Source of the DNA: Paenibacillus peoriae
GTDB lineage: Bacteria; Bacillota; Bacilli; Paenibacillales; Paenibacillaceae
Direction of reading: 5' to 3'
Assembly (NCBI RefSeq): GCF_022531965.1
Contig: NZ_CP092831.1
Location: 648,001 to 712,000, forward strand
DNA length: 64,000 bases
This document shows, one piece after another, positions 17,090-26,397 of the stretch. The translations under genes were made by a program, and so were the position numbers. Every line of letters starts with the position of its first letter. The first letter of the stretch is position 1. The notes beneath the pieces were generated by a model. The model had not been told where the DNA came from. It did not search any database and saw only the letters and a program-made list of their open reading frames with translations.

Positions 17090-19012
17090 TTACTCCGCTT
17101 CATTCTTGGACGAAGTAAATAGGTCTTGGGGAAGCTCATCCCTCGTGATCACGTAATCGCTGTTGAACACTTTTATGAGATGATCCAGGGAGTTATATTG
17201 TCCGTTGCGGATGAAGTCGCCTGTCCATGTGGTGAAAAAGAGCCAATGCGCTGAATATGTTTGAAATAATTCAGGATCGCCAATCGGACCGTTTTCGGAC
17301 AGACCAACCAGCTTCTTGCCTTGCACGAGATTCACCAAGCTGTCATACTTGCCGATACTTGGGCTATAATTAGCCGCCTGGTTGTAGATATCCACACTTA
17401 CAATATCGACGACATCGTCTCCCGGATACCACTCGGGGCTCTCAGAGTTCCATACCCAGATCAGGTTGTTCAGGTGATGGTAGTTTGTTAGGCGGTCGTA
17501 CATGATATGGTACAGTTGCTTGGCGGAGTCTGGCCCTTGGGCGCCCCACCAAAACCATTTGCCCTCCGCCTCGTGCAGCGGTCTCCACAGCACCGGAACG
17601 TGAGCGTCTTGGAGACGTTTCAACTGAGCAGCAATAGCATCGATATCCCTTAGGATAAGCTGATACTCTTCCGACTCGGGATGAGTGAGCGCATATTGAA
17701 CGTCGAATGTAGTAGCGTCCTTGTAAAACCCGCGCCACCATTCTTTGCCGGGAATATCATGCAGTCCCTTAGGAGCATTCCAGTGCCATGCGAATGTGAC
17801 AATTCCACCTTCTTTGGCCCATTGAATCGCCTTTTCCACTTCAGTTGAGGTGGCGCCATGTTCGATGCGAGAGGGGGAATAATCCATCATGTCCGTTGAT
17901 AACATCGCAGGATACTTTCCAGTTTGGTCTTTAATCCACTGGGCATCCTCAAGAGTGTGCTGACCGGAAAGAATATTGCTGCCGTAACTATCGACGAGAT
18001 AACCCATAAGTGCCTTGGTTTCCGCAGTCGCATTCGGGTTTACTGGCTTTTTCTCAATCTGATGCAATTTCGGGGGGGACACTGCTGACAGCTTGACGTA
18101 GTCGATATGATATTGGTCCGAATCGACATTGAACTGTATGGTATTGTTTCCCGCACTCAGCATCAGTTTACCGCCAGATACCTCTGTGTAGCTTACTGTT
18201 GTCGGGAGTGATGTTTCGCTGGTCTGGCCATTGACCACCAATTGAGTCTTTTTGTCTCCATTGGGGTTACTGTAACCGATTGCAAGATTGTAAAGCCCGC
18301 TTGAGGCTGCGTTATAGGCAAAGGTTAACGACCCTGTGCCTTTAAAGGCTGCGTAACCGGTACCGGAATAACCCGTATCAGCAGCTTCGATGCTGACCTC
18401 ACCAGTAATGGCTCCTTCTTCGGCTTCCATTTTGCTTATGGCAGCAGGCAGATTGGCGAATTCAACCTTCACATACTCGATCCCGTAATATCCCCAGCCT
18501 CTTGAAAAAGTCAGCTCGTTTGTGCCAGCATTCAGCATGATCTTAGTTACCATTTTCTCGTTCACCGCCGCACCTTTCGGAGGAGCAGCCAGCGTTACGT
18601 TTTCAGCCATTGTGCCATTGACCTTGATGCTGGTATCCTTGGAGCCGGTGTCCGCCGGAATGTAGTAGCCGAGGCTCAGCCTATAAAGACCTGCTGTAGG
18701 CACGTTCACTTTAAACGTAGCCGTCCCGTCAGACTTTCCTGAGTTTGGGTCATAGTCATAAAAGAAGGATACATAGCCATCGCCTTTATAAAGCGTATCG
18801 CCGGTATAGGGTATATCCCGTTTTTCTACCCCGTAACCTTGAAGAATTGCATTTTTGGAGCTGACGACTATAGGAGAGGGGCTACCGTCAGTGACCAAGT
18901 GAGCTGATTCTGCTTTTGCTAGGCTTGGAATTAAACTGAGAGATACCAACAAAAAGGATAAGAGAACAAAACTGAGAATACTGAGAAACCTTTTTTTCCA
19001 TGGGTCTGGCAT
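17090..19012 (-). CDS. Secreted GH26 beta-mannanase with two CBM35-like modules
   Basis: It cleaves beta-1,4-mannan outside the cell. A signal peptide (about 1-35, LSFVLLSFLLVSLSLIPSLAKA) is followed by two beta-sandwich carbohydrate-binding modules, about 45-170 and 185-300. The GH26 domain is about 315-630 and starts LMGYLVDSYGSNILSGQHT. The catalytic acid/base is E481 in RPLHEAEGKWFWWG, and the nucleophile is E573 in VGLSENGPI. I chose ATG 19012, 8 bases after AAGGAG; the in-frame GTG at 19021 abuts that site. It lies opposite the importer operon and completes a galactomannan-use locus. Confidence 0.95.
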   Translation of the reverse strand: MPDPWKKRFLSILSFVLLSFLLVSLSLIPSLAKAESAHLVTDGSPSPIVVSSKNAILQGYGVEKRDIPYTGDTLYKGDGYVSFFYDYDPNSGKSDGTATFKVNVPTAGLYRLSLGYYIPADTGSKDTSIKVNGTMAENVTLAAPPKGAAVNEKMVTKIMLNAGTNELTFSRGWGYYGIEYVKVEFANLPAAISKMEAEEGAITGEVSIEAADTGYSGTGYAAFKGTGSLTFAYNAASSGLYNLAIGYSNPNGDKKTQLVVNGQTSETSLPTTVSYTEVSGGKLMLSAGNNTIQFNVDSDQYHIDYVKLSAVSPPKLHQIEKKPVNPNATAETKALMGYLVDSYGSNILSGQHTLEDAQWIKDQTGKYPAMLSTDMMDYSPSRIEHGATSTEVEKAIQWAKEGGIVTFAWHWNAPKGLHDIPGKEWWRGFYKDATTFDVQYALTHPESEEYQLILRDIDAIAAQLKRLQDAHVPVLWRPLHEAEGKWFWWGAQGPDSAKQLYHIMYDRLTNYHHLNNLIWVWNSESPEWYPGDDVVDIVSVDIYNQAANYSPSIGKYDSLVNLVQGKKLVGLSENGPIGDPELFQTYSAHWLFFTTWTGDFIRNGQYNSLDHLIKVFNSDYVITRDELPQDLFTSSKNEAE

Positions 19013-19069
19013 ATGACTCACTCCTTGAATTAGATGTTAACGCCTTAGTTAATCTGCAACGCATCGTAC

Positions 19070-19083
19070 AGAAAACGCTTTCA
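19070..19083 (-). promoter_or_regulatory. Candidate cre (CcpA) site upstream of the mannanase
   Basis: On the minus strand TGAAAGCGTTTTCT matches the cre consensus TGWAANCGNTNWCA at all but the last base. It lies 58 bases upstream of the mannanase start, so glucose repression is likely. The rest of the 19,013-19,461 intergenic region is AT-rich and shows no gene. Confidence 0.65.
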
Positions 19084-19461
19084 TAAGTGTATACATATTA
19101 AGTACACTTTGAAGTAATCGATGACAGGTGATTAAGGACCAGCTTGCACTTTTAAACATTCCCTCTTCATTTGTATGCGTTTTCAATATTTGTCATTAAT
19201 TTTTTCAGTGCCTCACCTCTCTTTTATTTCATCATAAATTAGACGCGAGGCAGGAACCATACAATGAATTTCGGGAAAAATCATCCTTAAATTATGGATT
19301 TTTATACTCCGGCGGCAAACAATTTATCTTTATAGAAATGTATAACCCAATATTTTTTAAGGCTATATGGAATAAGCGGGAAGAATAGTTTCAATTTGTG
19401 GTATCATGCCAGTAGGTATTCCACGCATAGGAAAAGTATGACTAATGAAAGGGACTAATAA

Positions 19462-20256
19462 ATGATTTCTCATCGATTGCTTACCTACGAAACAATTAGT
19501 CAATTAACTGACCAGATTAATAGAGACCAACACTTGTTATTCTATAGCTATTTAAGTCAACGTAAGGAGCAGGCTAAATTTGTTGGTCAATATATAGACG
19601 ACAAGCTGACGGCGGTCTTAGCATACTTTTGGGGGCTATCCTTCCCTGCTTTTTCTTTCCATTGCATAAATCGCGAGAAACTTAACTTTCCAGCTCTTAT
19701 TACTTTTACTGAGGAAATCATTCAACTTAAGAAAAATACTGTTTGTGGTACAATCCTCTGTAATCGTGACCTTCAACTTTTTCGATCTCATGGTCTTATA
19801 ATGGGTAACCCACAACGTTTTTTAACAATGAAGCATATGGATCAATCGAAACTGCTCGATTCAAACTGGACTGAGCTAGTTAAGGAAAATGACCTTTCAG
19901 ATATAGTGGATTTATTACGAAATGGCGGCATGAAATTTTTTACGAGGAGCGAACTCGAACAATATCCTTTCCTTGGGATAAAGGAATGTGGTCATTTTAT
20001 TGCCGTGGGCGGCTTCCACTTTTATGATTCTAAACTCGTTGAGCTCGGAAACATATACACAAGCCCTACCCACAGAGGGAAAGGCCTAGCAAAGCACTTG
20101 ACGAGCCAACTTACAAAACTGGGCAGATCACTTTCATCAGATATCTACCTGGGAGTACTGAAGGAGAACCAAGCCGCTGTATATCTTTACGAGGGCTTAG
20201 GCTATGAGATCACGGCTGAGCAAACTATTGTTGATTTTAAGCTATCTATTGATTGA
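19462..20256 (+). CDS. GNAT-family N-acetyltransferase
   Basis: A 264-residue protein whose C-terminal ~120 residues form the GNAT fold: LGNIYTSPTHRGKGLAKHLT is the acetyl-CoA loop, and NQAAVYLYEGLGYEI is the conserved distal motif. The N-terminal half resembles the extended-N GNAT proteins, but the acceptor substrate is unknown. It appears to be a single-gene unit. Confidence 0.88.
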   Translation: MISHRLLTYETISQLTDQINRDQHLLFYSYLSQRKEQAKFVGQYIDDKLTAVLAYFWGLSFPAFSFHCINREKLNFPALITFTEEIIQLKKNTVCGTILCNRDLQLFRSHGLIMGNPQRFLTMKHMDQSKLLDSNWTELVKENDLSDIVDLLRNGGMKFFTRSELEQYPFLGIKECGHFIAVGGFHFYDSKLVELGNIYTSPTHRGKGLAKHLTSQLTKLGRSLSSDIYLGVLKENQAAVYLYEGLGYEITAEQTIVDFKLSID

Positions 20257-20355
20257 CGAATTAGGCCGCTGTCGCGCGCCGATTGAGAAGTACAACGGAA
20301 TATAGGTGACTGTTGGTATTAGAGCGGTATCACGCAACCAGAAAAGAAATAGCCC

Positions 20356-21249
20356 TTAATCCTTGATTTCATTTCTAAATTTCCGGAAATTTTTAGGTGT
20401 TCTTTCATGATGTTTTTTAAAAGATTGAATGAAGTGATTTACATGATTGAACCCCACTCTGTGGGCTATTTCAGTTATTGTAGAATCTGTTGAAATTAAT
20501 AACTCGCTGCTTTTCTTGATACGGTACTTAATTAAATAGTCGTAAGGTGTCATATGAATGGTTCTCTTAAAACTACGAGTGCATTCCGAAATACTTAAAT
20601 GTGCTACTTCAGCAATTTCTTGAAGTGTTATATTGTCTGAATAGTTTTGATGGATAAAGCTGAGCATCAATTGAAGTCTTTCCTGTTGCAGTTTCATGTG
20701 TTTAGGTGCTTCCTCCGAAGAAAGCGAAATGTTAGAAATTATGATGAACCATAATTGTACTGTTTTAATAGAAACCTCATATTCCCATCCCCAGTTTTTT
20801 TTCATATCAAATTTCTCTTTCATATCCCAAAGCATTTGCAGTATTTGAATTTGCCATTCAACATCTCCTTTGATTACTAATGACAATAAGAGAGAGTTTG
20901 TATAAGGCAGTACATAGTTTTTTTCCATCGCACTATCTGCATAAAAGGCCAGCAGCTTCTCCGGAAAATTAAAACTGACATATTGGCCGTTATGTGTAAG
21001 GTGTGTAGTAACGTGAAGAACACCTTTATTAATTAAAATGGCCTGACCTGTTTCTAATTCATGATCAATCCCGTTAACTTGGATTACTAGCTTCCCTTTG
21101 GTAACCAAAGTGATTTGTAGTTCCTCATGCCAATGTAGATCGTTGAATCCTCTACCTTCAGGACTACTTGCATGAATAGTATGGGTGTACATGATGTATG
21201 GAAATGAAACATCGGGATATAGAATGGTCTCATGCAATTGTTTTTCCAT
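20356..21249 (-). CDS. AraC-family transcriptional regulator
   Basis: A 297-residue protein. The cupin-type N-terminal domain contains WHEELQITLVTKGKLVIQVNG and a His-rich sensing loop. The C-terminal AraC domain starts about residue 195 and ends VGFNHVNHFIQSFKKHHERTPKNFR. I chose ATG 21249 because AAAGGA lies about ten bases upstream; the longer frame to 21372 has none and runs into the divergent promoter. It is divergent from an EamA transporter, which it probably controls. Confidence 0.9.
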   Translation of the reverse strand: MEKQLHETILYPDVSFPYIMYTHTIHASSPEGRGFNDLHWHEELQITLVTKGKLVIQVNGIDHELETGQAILINKGVLHVTTHLTHNGQYVSFNFPEKLLAFYADSAMEKNYVLPYTNSLLLSLVIKGDVEWQIQILQMLWDMKEKFDMKKNWGWEYEVSIKTVQLWFIIISNISLSSEEAPKHMKLQQERLQLMLSFIHQNYSDNITLQEIAEVAHLSISECTRSFKRTIHMTPYDYLIKYRIKKSSELLISTDSTITEIAHRVGFNHVNHFIQSFKKHHERTPKNFRKFRNEIKD

Positions 21250-21406
21250 TTTAGCGAGGTCCTTTCTGATGACGATATTTCTATATAAATTAAAGATATA
21301 GTTACACAAAATAAATAAAAGTGGTGATATTATTATACCAGATCTTCGGCTTATCATTACAATCCTGTGCACAGGCGATTGGATAAGACCTCTTGGAGGC
21401 GTACAT

Positions 21407-22312
21407 GTGAAAATAAATCAATCGTCGTTACCGTTTCATCCGTATATTTTGCTTTTAATCAGCATACTGTCTGTCTCTATCTCATCCATCATGATCAAAT
21501 CCTCAGATACTCCAACCTCTGTGGCTGGGATGTACAGATTGTATATGTCAGTACTCATAATGCTTCCTTTTGTACCTTGGAAAATGTTCCGTACCTTAGC
21601 AATGAACAAAAAAGATTGGATTACCGTTTTCATAGCTGGTCTTTTTCTCGGGTTGCATTTCTTATTCTGGATGGAATCTTTAGTATATACCTCAGTTGCG
21701 AGCTCCATAGTCATCTTATCCTTACAGCCTTTATTTGTAATGATGGGTTCATACTTTATGTTCAGAGACCGAACCAACATATTAACCATACTTTGTTTGA
21801 TCGCCGCTCTTGTCGGTTCAATCATTATTGCTTGGGGAGACATAGGGATTTCGAGAGAGGCATTGATCGGAGATGGATTATCTTTATTGGGAACAATTTT
21901 GGTTTCAGCATATATGTTGGCAGGACAGAAAGTAAGTCACAAAATAAATGCAAATTTATATAGTGTTATTGTTTTTTTTATTGGTGGCAGCGTCTTGCTG
22001 GTCTACAATTTGTTGAATCATTATTCCTTGATTGAATATGACTCGTCGGAATGGATGTATTTCTTGTTACTTGCAGTAATCCCAACTATTTTTGGACAAT
22101 ATATTTTTAATCTGTTGTTGAAATCAATGGGTGCAACTACGGTCTCAGTTGGTATTATTGGAGAGCCTGTTCTTGCCATAATTCTCGCCTACTTATTCTT
22201 GGGAGAAATCATTTCTGCATTTCAATTCATAGGTGGAATCATGACTTTATTCGGTATGGGAATGTATTTTTGGGCAAAATCTTTAAAGTATACTACAGTT
22301 GCAAAATATTAA
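21407..22312 (+). CDS. EamA/DMT-superfamily transporter
   Basis: A ten-helix membrane transporter with two EamA repeats (about 10-140 and 155-290). The second repeat ends GIIGEPVLAIILAYLFLGEIISAFQFIGGIMTLFGM, the family signature. The start is GTG 21407, with TTGGAGG seven bases upstream. Family members export amino acids or metabolites. The substrate is unknown. Confidence 0.92.
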   Translation: MKINQSSLPFHPYILLLISILSVSISSIMIKSSDTPTSVAGMYRLYMSVLIMLPFVPWKMFRTLAMNKKDWITVFIAGLFLGLHFLFWMESLVYTSVASSIVILSLQPLFVMMGSYFMFRDRTNILTILCLIAALVGSIIIAWGDIGISREALIGDGLSLLGTILVSAYMLAGQKVSHKINANLYSVIVFFIGGSVLLVYNLLNHYSLIEYDSSEWMYFLLLAVIPTIFGQYIFNLLLKSMGATTVSVGIIGEPVLAIILAYLFLGEIISAFQFIGGIMTLFGMGMYFWAKSLKYTTVAKY

Positions 22313-22564
22313 ATTTGAAATTGATTTTGGCAAGATATCGGTGTAAAAACTTCGAGTGCGCAAATTACAGAAAGATATGTGGCTGAAGATATTATAGGGG
22401 AACAAATTATAGGGGAACAAATTATAGGTGTAGTCAACTTTCCACCTCGACGGATAGCAGGCTTTAACTCAGAGGTATTGGTTCTTGGAGGAATACCCGA
22501 AAAGGGGGATGTGATTCTATTGAAACCAGATATCAAACTACCTGATGGAACACCTATTGGGTGA
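22308..22564 (+). pseudogene. csaA: Decayed csaA (tRNA-binding-domain chaperone)
   Basis: The translation keeps the C-terminal two thirds of CsaA: IKFEIDFGK, then after a one-base deletion near 22334 DIGVKTSSAQITERY, then VVNFPPRRIAGFNSEVLVLG, GIPEKGDVILLKPD and a normal C-terminus. The 5' part is missing, because the relic begins at the stop of the EamA gene. Compared with remembered B. subtilis CsaA it also carries an extra five residues (IIGEQ) from a 15-bp tandem duplication. The frame from GTG 22379 is open, but it encodes only a fragment. Confidence 0.82.
22391..22420 (+). repeat. 15-bp perfect tandem duplication inside the csaA relic
   Basis: ATTATAGGGGAACAA occurs twice head to tail (22391-22405, 22406-22420), followed by a partial third copy ATTATAGG. 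Confidence 0.9.
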
Positions 22565-22621
22565 TAGAACGCTTGGATAATCTAACGGGACATGATCGTT
22601 CAATAGCAAGTTAAAACAGAT

Positions 22622-22670
22622 AGTGGCAGGCTAGGGCTTTATTTTTAAGTCCTAGTCTGCCACTTTTTTA
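22622..22670 (+). terminator. Rho-independent terminator after the csaA relic
   Basis: AGTGGCAGGCTAGG pairs with CCTAGTCTGCCACT, followed by TTTTTT. The T run is only on the plus side. Confidence 0.85.
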
Positions 22671-22743
22671 TTTGGTCTGTCCAAATTTTATTTGATTTAT
22701 TATTGGTCTGCACAATTCTCCATACCAGCTATACGCCGTATCC

Positions 22744-25170
22744 CTATCTGGCTGGGATGCTGCGTGTCCCCTCTGTCATCGGGGAGGCGCAGAGCGGGCA
22801 CACTGGCGGCGTGCTTGTGCTAGCCGCGCTTGTACGGCGTCCGCTTGTTGTGTCGCGACGCATCCACGCTTTGCAAGCGCCGTCGGTACATTTCCACACG
22901 GGCACGCTGATGCGTGGCTCCGCCGGAGACCCTGCCACCGACGAGGTTGTCCGTGCCGTAGCGCTGCCTGGTCCCGGCCTGCTGCTCACGCGGGTCGCTG
23001 TGCCAGACGCTGGCGATCCAGCGCCAGCACGGCTGCCATACCCGGAAGCACCCTTCGCTTGGCCAAAGCTACTGCGGCGTGTTTCTGGCTTGGAAGCCTC
23101 AGGGGTGACCCCATAGGCTTCCAGCAGGAAGCGTGACACGGCGGCAGGCTTGCCATGATTAGAGGCGGGGGAGGTGATGTATAGCAACTCCTTCGCCCGG
23201 GTGACGGCCACGTAAGCGAGGCGGCGCTCTTCTTCAAGCGCTGCATCGTTATCCACAGCTGTAGTTGGGGCGGCGCCTGCCCGCCGATCCTCCGGCAGCT
23301 CGCTGTGCAGCGCCGAGCTGTGCGGCAGAATGCCTTCGCTGGCTCCGATCCAATATACGCAAGGGAATTCCAATCCCTTGGCGCGGTGGATCGTCATGAG
23401 CCGAACAGCATCGCTGTCTTCCTCTCTGCGCAGCGATTCCATTTGGCGGTGACGCTCGGAAAGCTCGTCCGCAAAGCTGACGAACGCCTCCACAGTGTCA
23501 AACCGCTTGGCTGCCGTTTCGAGCTCCTCCAGACTTTCTTGCATCGTTTCCTTATAATGAGTCCACGCGCCCGTATCTCCACTTTCCAAATATTTGTCAT
23601 AAAAGACGCGCCGCATTTCTTGAATGGCATAGGCAGGTTTCATGGTAGTGAGACTGCGAATCAGACGAATACGCTCTTTCACTTGTTCACGCTGAAAATC
23701 ACGTAGTCGATCCCAGCGGCTGAGATGAATCAGCGGGTATTTTTTAGCCTGCTGTTTCTCCTCGCGCATAATCCATTCCATACCCGCCTCACGGGAGACG
23801 TACAGCGGCCCAAGGGTGCTCGGAATGGATTCCATACGTCGGGGATTTAGCGACAAGCGCAGGTGATCCATTAAGGGACGAATCAGAGACTGATCGTAAA
23901 ATACGGCTCCTGCTCCATACTGAATAAATGGGACATCCCGCATAATTAATTGCTCAAAAATAGATCGGCTTCCGCTGGCTGTCCGATGTAAAATAACGAT
24001 ATCCCGGTAGCGAAGACGACCTTCTTCTACCTGCCCGAGCAGATGAGTAACAATATGTCCCGCCTCTTCCTCAGGCCCAGATGGGGTGGCAAACTGTGGC
24101 GGCAAGCCCTCACGCCCGGCAGCCGCAAGACGTTTGGAGCGTCGATGAACATTTTTGGCGACGATGTTGGAGCCCAGCCCCAAAATGCGTGCATCACTTC
24201 GATAATTAATATCCAGAGTAATGACCTTTGCATCCTTATAGACCTTGTCAAACTCCAGAATGGATTCCTGGCGTGCCCCATTAAAGGTATAGATCGTCTG
24301 GTCATCATCCCCCACAACCATCAGATTGCGATGTCGGGCAGCCAACCGCTGCACCATCTCATATTGGAGGGCATTCGTATCCTGAAATTCATCGACCATG
24401 ATATGTGAAAAACGTCGCTGAAGCGGCTGAAGTACATCCGGGTCACGCAGTAGTGCGGAGGCACGCAGCAGAATATCGTCAAAATCCATTTTATTGCGCT
24501 CCTGTTTCCACGCTTCATAAGCGAGCATGGCACGCTTGGCATCCGATTCCTCGCGCACGGTTTCCGGCAGCTCGTTCGCGCTGCGGCCTTCCGCTTTCCA
24601 GGCGGAGAGGGCAGACAGCAGGCTTTCCGGCTGGAAAGCCTCGCTGAGCCCAAGCTGCCGCAGCATCATTTTCATGACGGTATGCTGGGCCTGCGTTTCA
24701 CCGAACACTTCATCTTGCACGCCGCGATGACGCAGCATCGCCAAAGCGAATGAGTGAAACGTGCGTGCCTGAACTGCACGTGCAGCGGCAGGGCGCACAC
24801 CGGGTAATCCCGCGATGCGCAGTTTCATCTCGGCAGCTGCCTTGCTGGTGAAGGTCACCAGCAGAATGGACGATGCAGGAACATCCCGCATCGCCATCAG
24901 GTAGCCTGCGCGGGCAGCCAGCACTGTGGTTTTGCCGCAGCCAGCCCCTGCAAGGGTCAGTAGGGGACCTTTGCCGTGGCGGACGGCCTGAATCTGCGGG
25001 CGGTTCAGGTGAATGCCGGCGTTCTCTAAAGCACGAAAATAGGCCGAGTCTTGGTCGGTATCGGGTACCAGCGTCATACTGGTATCCATGGAAGCACGAC
25101 GTGCCTGAGGGCTCGACGTTGAATAAGGAACCCCGATGGGTCGAGGGTAAAAAGAAGGATTTGGGTCCAT
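22744..25170 (-). CDS. UvrD/Rep/PcrA-like superfamily 1 DNA helicase
   Basis: An ATP-dependent 3'-5' helicase of 808 residues. Walker A is AGAGCGKTT (K80). Later motifs are DEFQDTN, GDDDQTIYTFNGA, ITLDINYRSDARI and MTIHRAKGLEFPCVYWIGA. The C-terminal ~110 residues are low-complexity Ser/Thr/Arg followed by a four-Cys ribbon (KCTDGACKAW...PVCPLCAS), which standard PcrA lacks. I chose ATG 25170 (MDPNPSFYPRPIGVPYS), with AAAGGGG upstream; the frame is open to 25413. A role in repair or fork processing is inferred from the family. No operon partner is clear. Confidence 0.92.
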   Translation of the reverse strand: MDPNPSFYPRPIGVPYSTSSPQARRASMDTSMTLVPDTDQDSAYFRALENAGIHLNRPQIQAVRHGKGPLLTLAGAGCGKTTVLAARAGYLMAMRDVPASSILLVTFTSKAAAEMKLRIAGLPGVRPAAARAVQARTFHSFALAMLRHRGVQDEVFGETQAQHTVMKMMLRQLGLSEAFQPESLLSALSAWKAEGRSANELPETVREESDAKRAMLAYEAWKQERNKMDFDDILLRASALLRDPDVLQPLQRRFSHIMVDEFQDTNALQYEMVQRLAARHRNLMVVGDDDQTIYTFNGARQESILEFDKVYKDAKVITLDINYRSDARILGLGSNIVAKNVHRRSKRLAAAGREGLPPQFATPSGPEEEAGHIVTHLLGQVEEGRLRYRDIVILHRTASGSRSIFEQLIMRDVPFIQYGAGAVFYDQSLIRPLMDHLRLSLNPRRMESIPSTLGPLYVSREAGMEWIMREEKQQAKKYPLIHLSRWDRLRDFQREQVKERIRLIRSLTTMKPAYAIQEMRRVFYDKYLESGDTGAWTHYKETMQESLEELETAAKRFDTVEAFVSFADELSERHRQMESLRREEDSDAVRLMTIHRAKGLEFPCVYWIGASEGILPHSSALHSELPEDRRAGAAPTTAVDNDAALEEERRLAYVAVTRAKELLYITSPASNHGKPAAVSRFLLEAYGVTPEASKPETRRSSFGQAKGASGYGSRAGAGSPASGTATRVSSRPGPGSATARTTSSVAGSPAEPRISVPVWKCTDGACKAWMRRDTTSGRRTSAASTSTPPVCPLCASPMTEGTRSIPAR

Positions 25171-25277
25171 AATCCTGAAACCCCTTTCGTTCTTAAAATC
25201 TTCCATTTTCACAAATGGGGGTAGTTTTTGGTATGATAGAGTTCTAGTCAGCTTTAGCTGACGATAAGAACAAGGCG

Positions 25278-25478
25278 ATGGACTAAAATAATGCTGAAAT
25301 TCATGCGGATCTTGCCGAAGCGTCAGAACGTCAATACGTTGACGCCAATGCCTATAGCCTTCAAACAGGCGATATGACCGCATTCCATTATACAGGAGTT
25401 CGAGGTTTGCCAACAGAAAAAAACTTTGGGATATACGGACGGTACAGTGAAATCCGGCTGGATATGGGGAGGAAATAA
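25278..25478 (+). pseudogene. Small protein frame interrupted by a stop at codon 3
   Basis: A protein-like frame runs ATG GAC TAA AAT AAT GCT, then NAEIHADLAEASERQYVDAN and on to GIYGRYSEIRLDMGRK. It ends two bases before the ATG of the zinc-ribbon protein. The third codon is TAA, one base from TTA. The only later in-frame ATG is at 25374 (34 residues). The composition looks coding, with balanced charge and no shadow of a plus-strand gene, but I do not recognise it. It could be a nonsense-mutated leader gene of the next operon. Confidence 0.4.
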
Positions 25479-25480
25479 CG

Positions 25481-26332
25481 ATGAAGCTGATTCAACGTAT
25501 AAAGGAAGGCGCTAATCGCGCAACAGAAAAGGCGCAGCATGCTGTCGAGATTAGTAAGATCAATTCACAAATTACAACGATCCAGCAGGAAATGGATGTT
25601 CATTTCTTGCGAATGGGTCAAATCTTTTACGAAGGTTATCGCGCATCCGACATGTCGGTGGCAGAAACCGAGATGACACAGCTATCCACTGCTTGTGATG
25701 AGCTTCAGGATGAAATTGACGAGCTGCGCAGTAGAATTGCAGAATTGAAGAACGCTCATTTATGCACCTGTGGAGCGGTTGTGCCTCTGGATGCGAACTT
25801 TTGCCCTAAATGCGGACGCAAGCTCAATGAAGGACAGGCTGCTTCCAAACAAGTAGCTGCTGTGCGTGAAGAGGTGCCAACGGACGTCTATTCTTTTGAT
25901 CTGCGCAAGCCAGAGGTAGCGAAGGATGCTGCGCCTGCTTACACGGAGTATGCAGAACATGAAGTAGTCGATCGACATGAACAGGAACAGGATGAGCGGT
26001 ATGAAACACACGAACCAGCGGGACTAGACCGCGATTATACAGTGTCTGATTTTACACCGGAGGAAAAAGCGGCATTCGACGCTGAGTGGGAGCGCCGTCG
26101 TCAGGAAGATCTGGAAAAAGAACACCGTCGTCTTGAAGAATTGGCACGTGAGCGTGAGCGTCAGGAGGAGCTGGACGAGCGGATTCGATATTGGAAGGCC
26201 AACAACTCCGGGGCTGAGAAACCGGCAACGCCGTCTGCACAAGTACGTGAAAATGTAAAATGCCAAATCTGCACCGCAGAACTACCCAAAGGGTCCAAGT
26301 GGTGCCCGCGTTGCGGAGCTGAACAGATTTAA
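25481..26332 (+). CDS. Coiled-coil protein with two zinc ribbons
   Basis: A 283-residue protein. The N-terminal ~90 residues are helical coiled coil (KINSQITTIQQEMDVHFLRM...LQDEIDELRSRIAELK). Then comes one zinc ribbon, CTCGAVVPLDANFCPKCGRKL, followed by a long acidic, Glu/Arg-rich helix. A second ribbon, CQICTAELPKGSKWCPRCGAEQI, forms the C-terminus. GGGGAGG precedes the ATG. Its function is unknown, and the design suggests a scaffold or nucleic-acid contact. It precedes the TrmB regulator on the same strand. Confidence 0.85.
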   Translation: MKLIQRIKEGANRATEKAQHAVEISKINSQITTIQQEMDVHFLRMGQIFYEGYRASDMSVAETEMTQLSTACDELQDEIDELRSRIAELKNAHLCTCGAVVPLDANFCPKCGRKLNEGQAASKQVAAVREEVPTDVYSFDLRKPEVAKDAAPAYTEYAEHEVVDRHEQEQDERYETHEPAGLDRDYTVSDFTPEEKAAFDAEWERRRQEDLEKEHRRLEELARERERQEELDERIRYWKANNSGAEKPATPSAQVRENVKCQICTAELPKGSKWCPRCGAEQI

Positions 26333-26397
26333 CGCAGCCGAACAGGCTGCTGCAGGACACAGACATAACGCCGGGCAGCATAGGGGGAACAGAATAT

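Noticed and set aside
22703..23116. Plus-strand frame opposite the helicase C-terminus
   Set aside because: It is a shadow within GC-rich helicase coding sequence, with no ribosome site.
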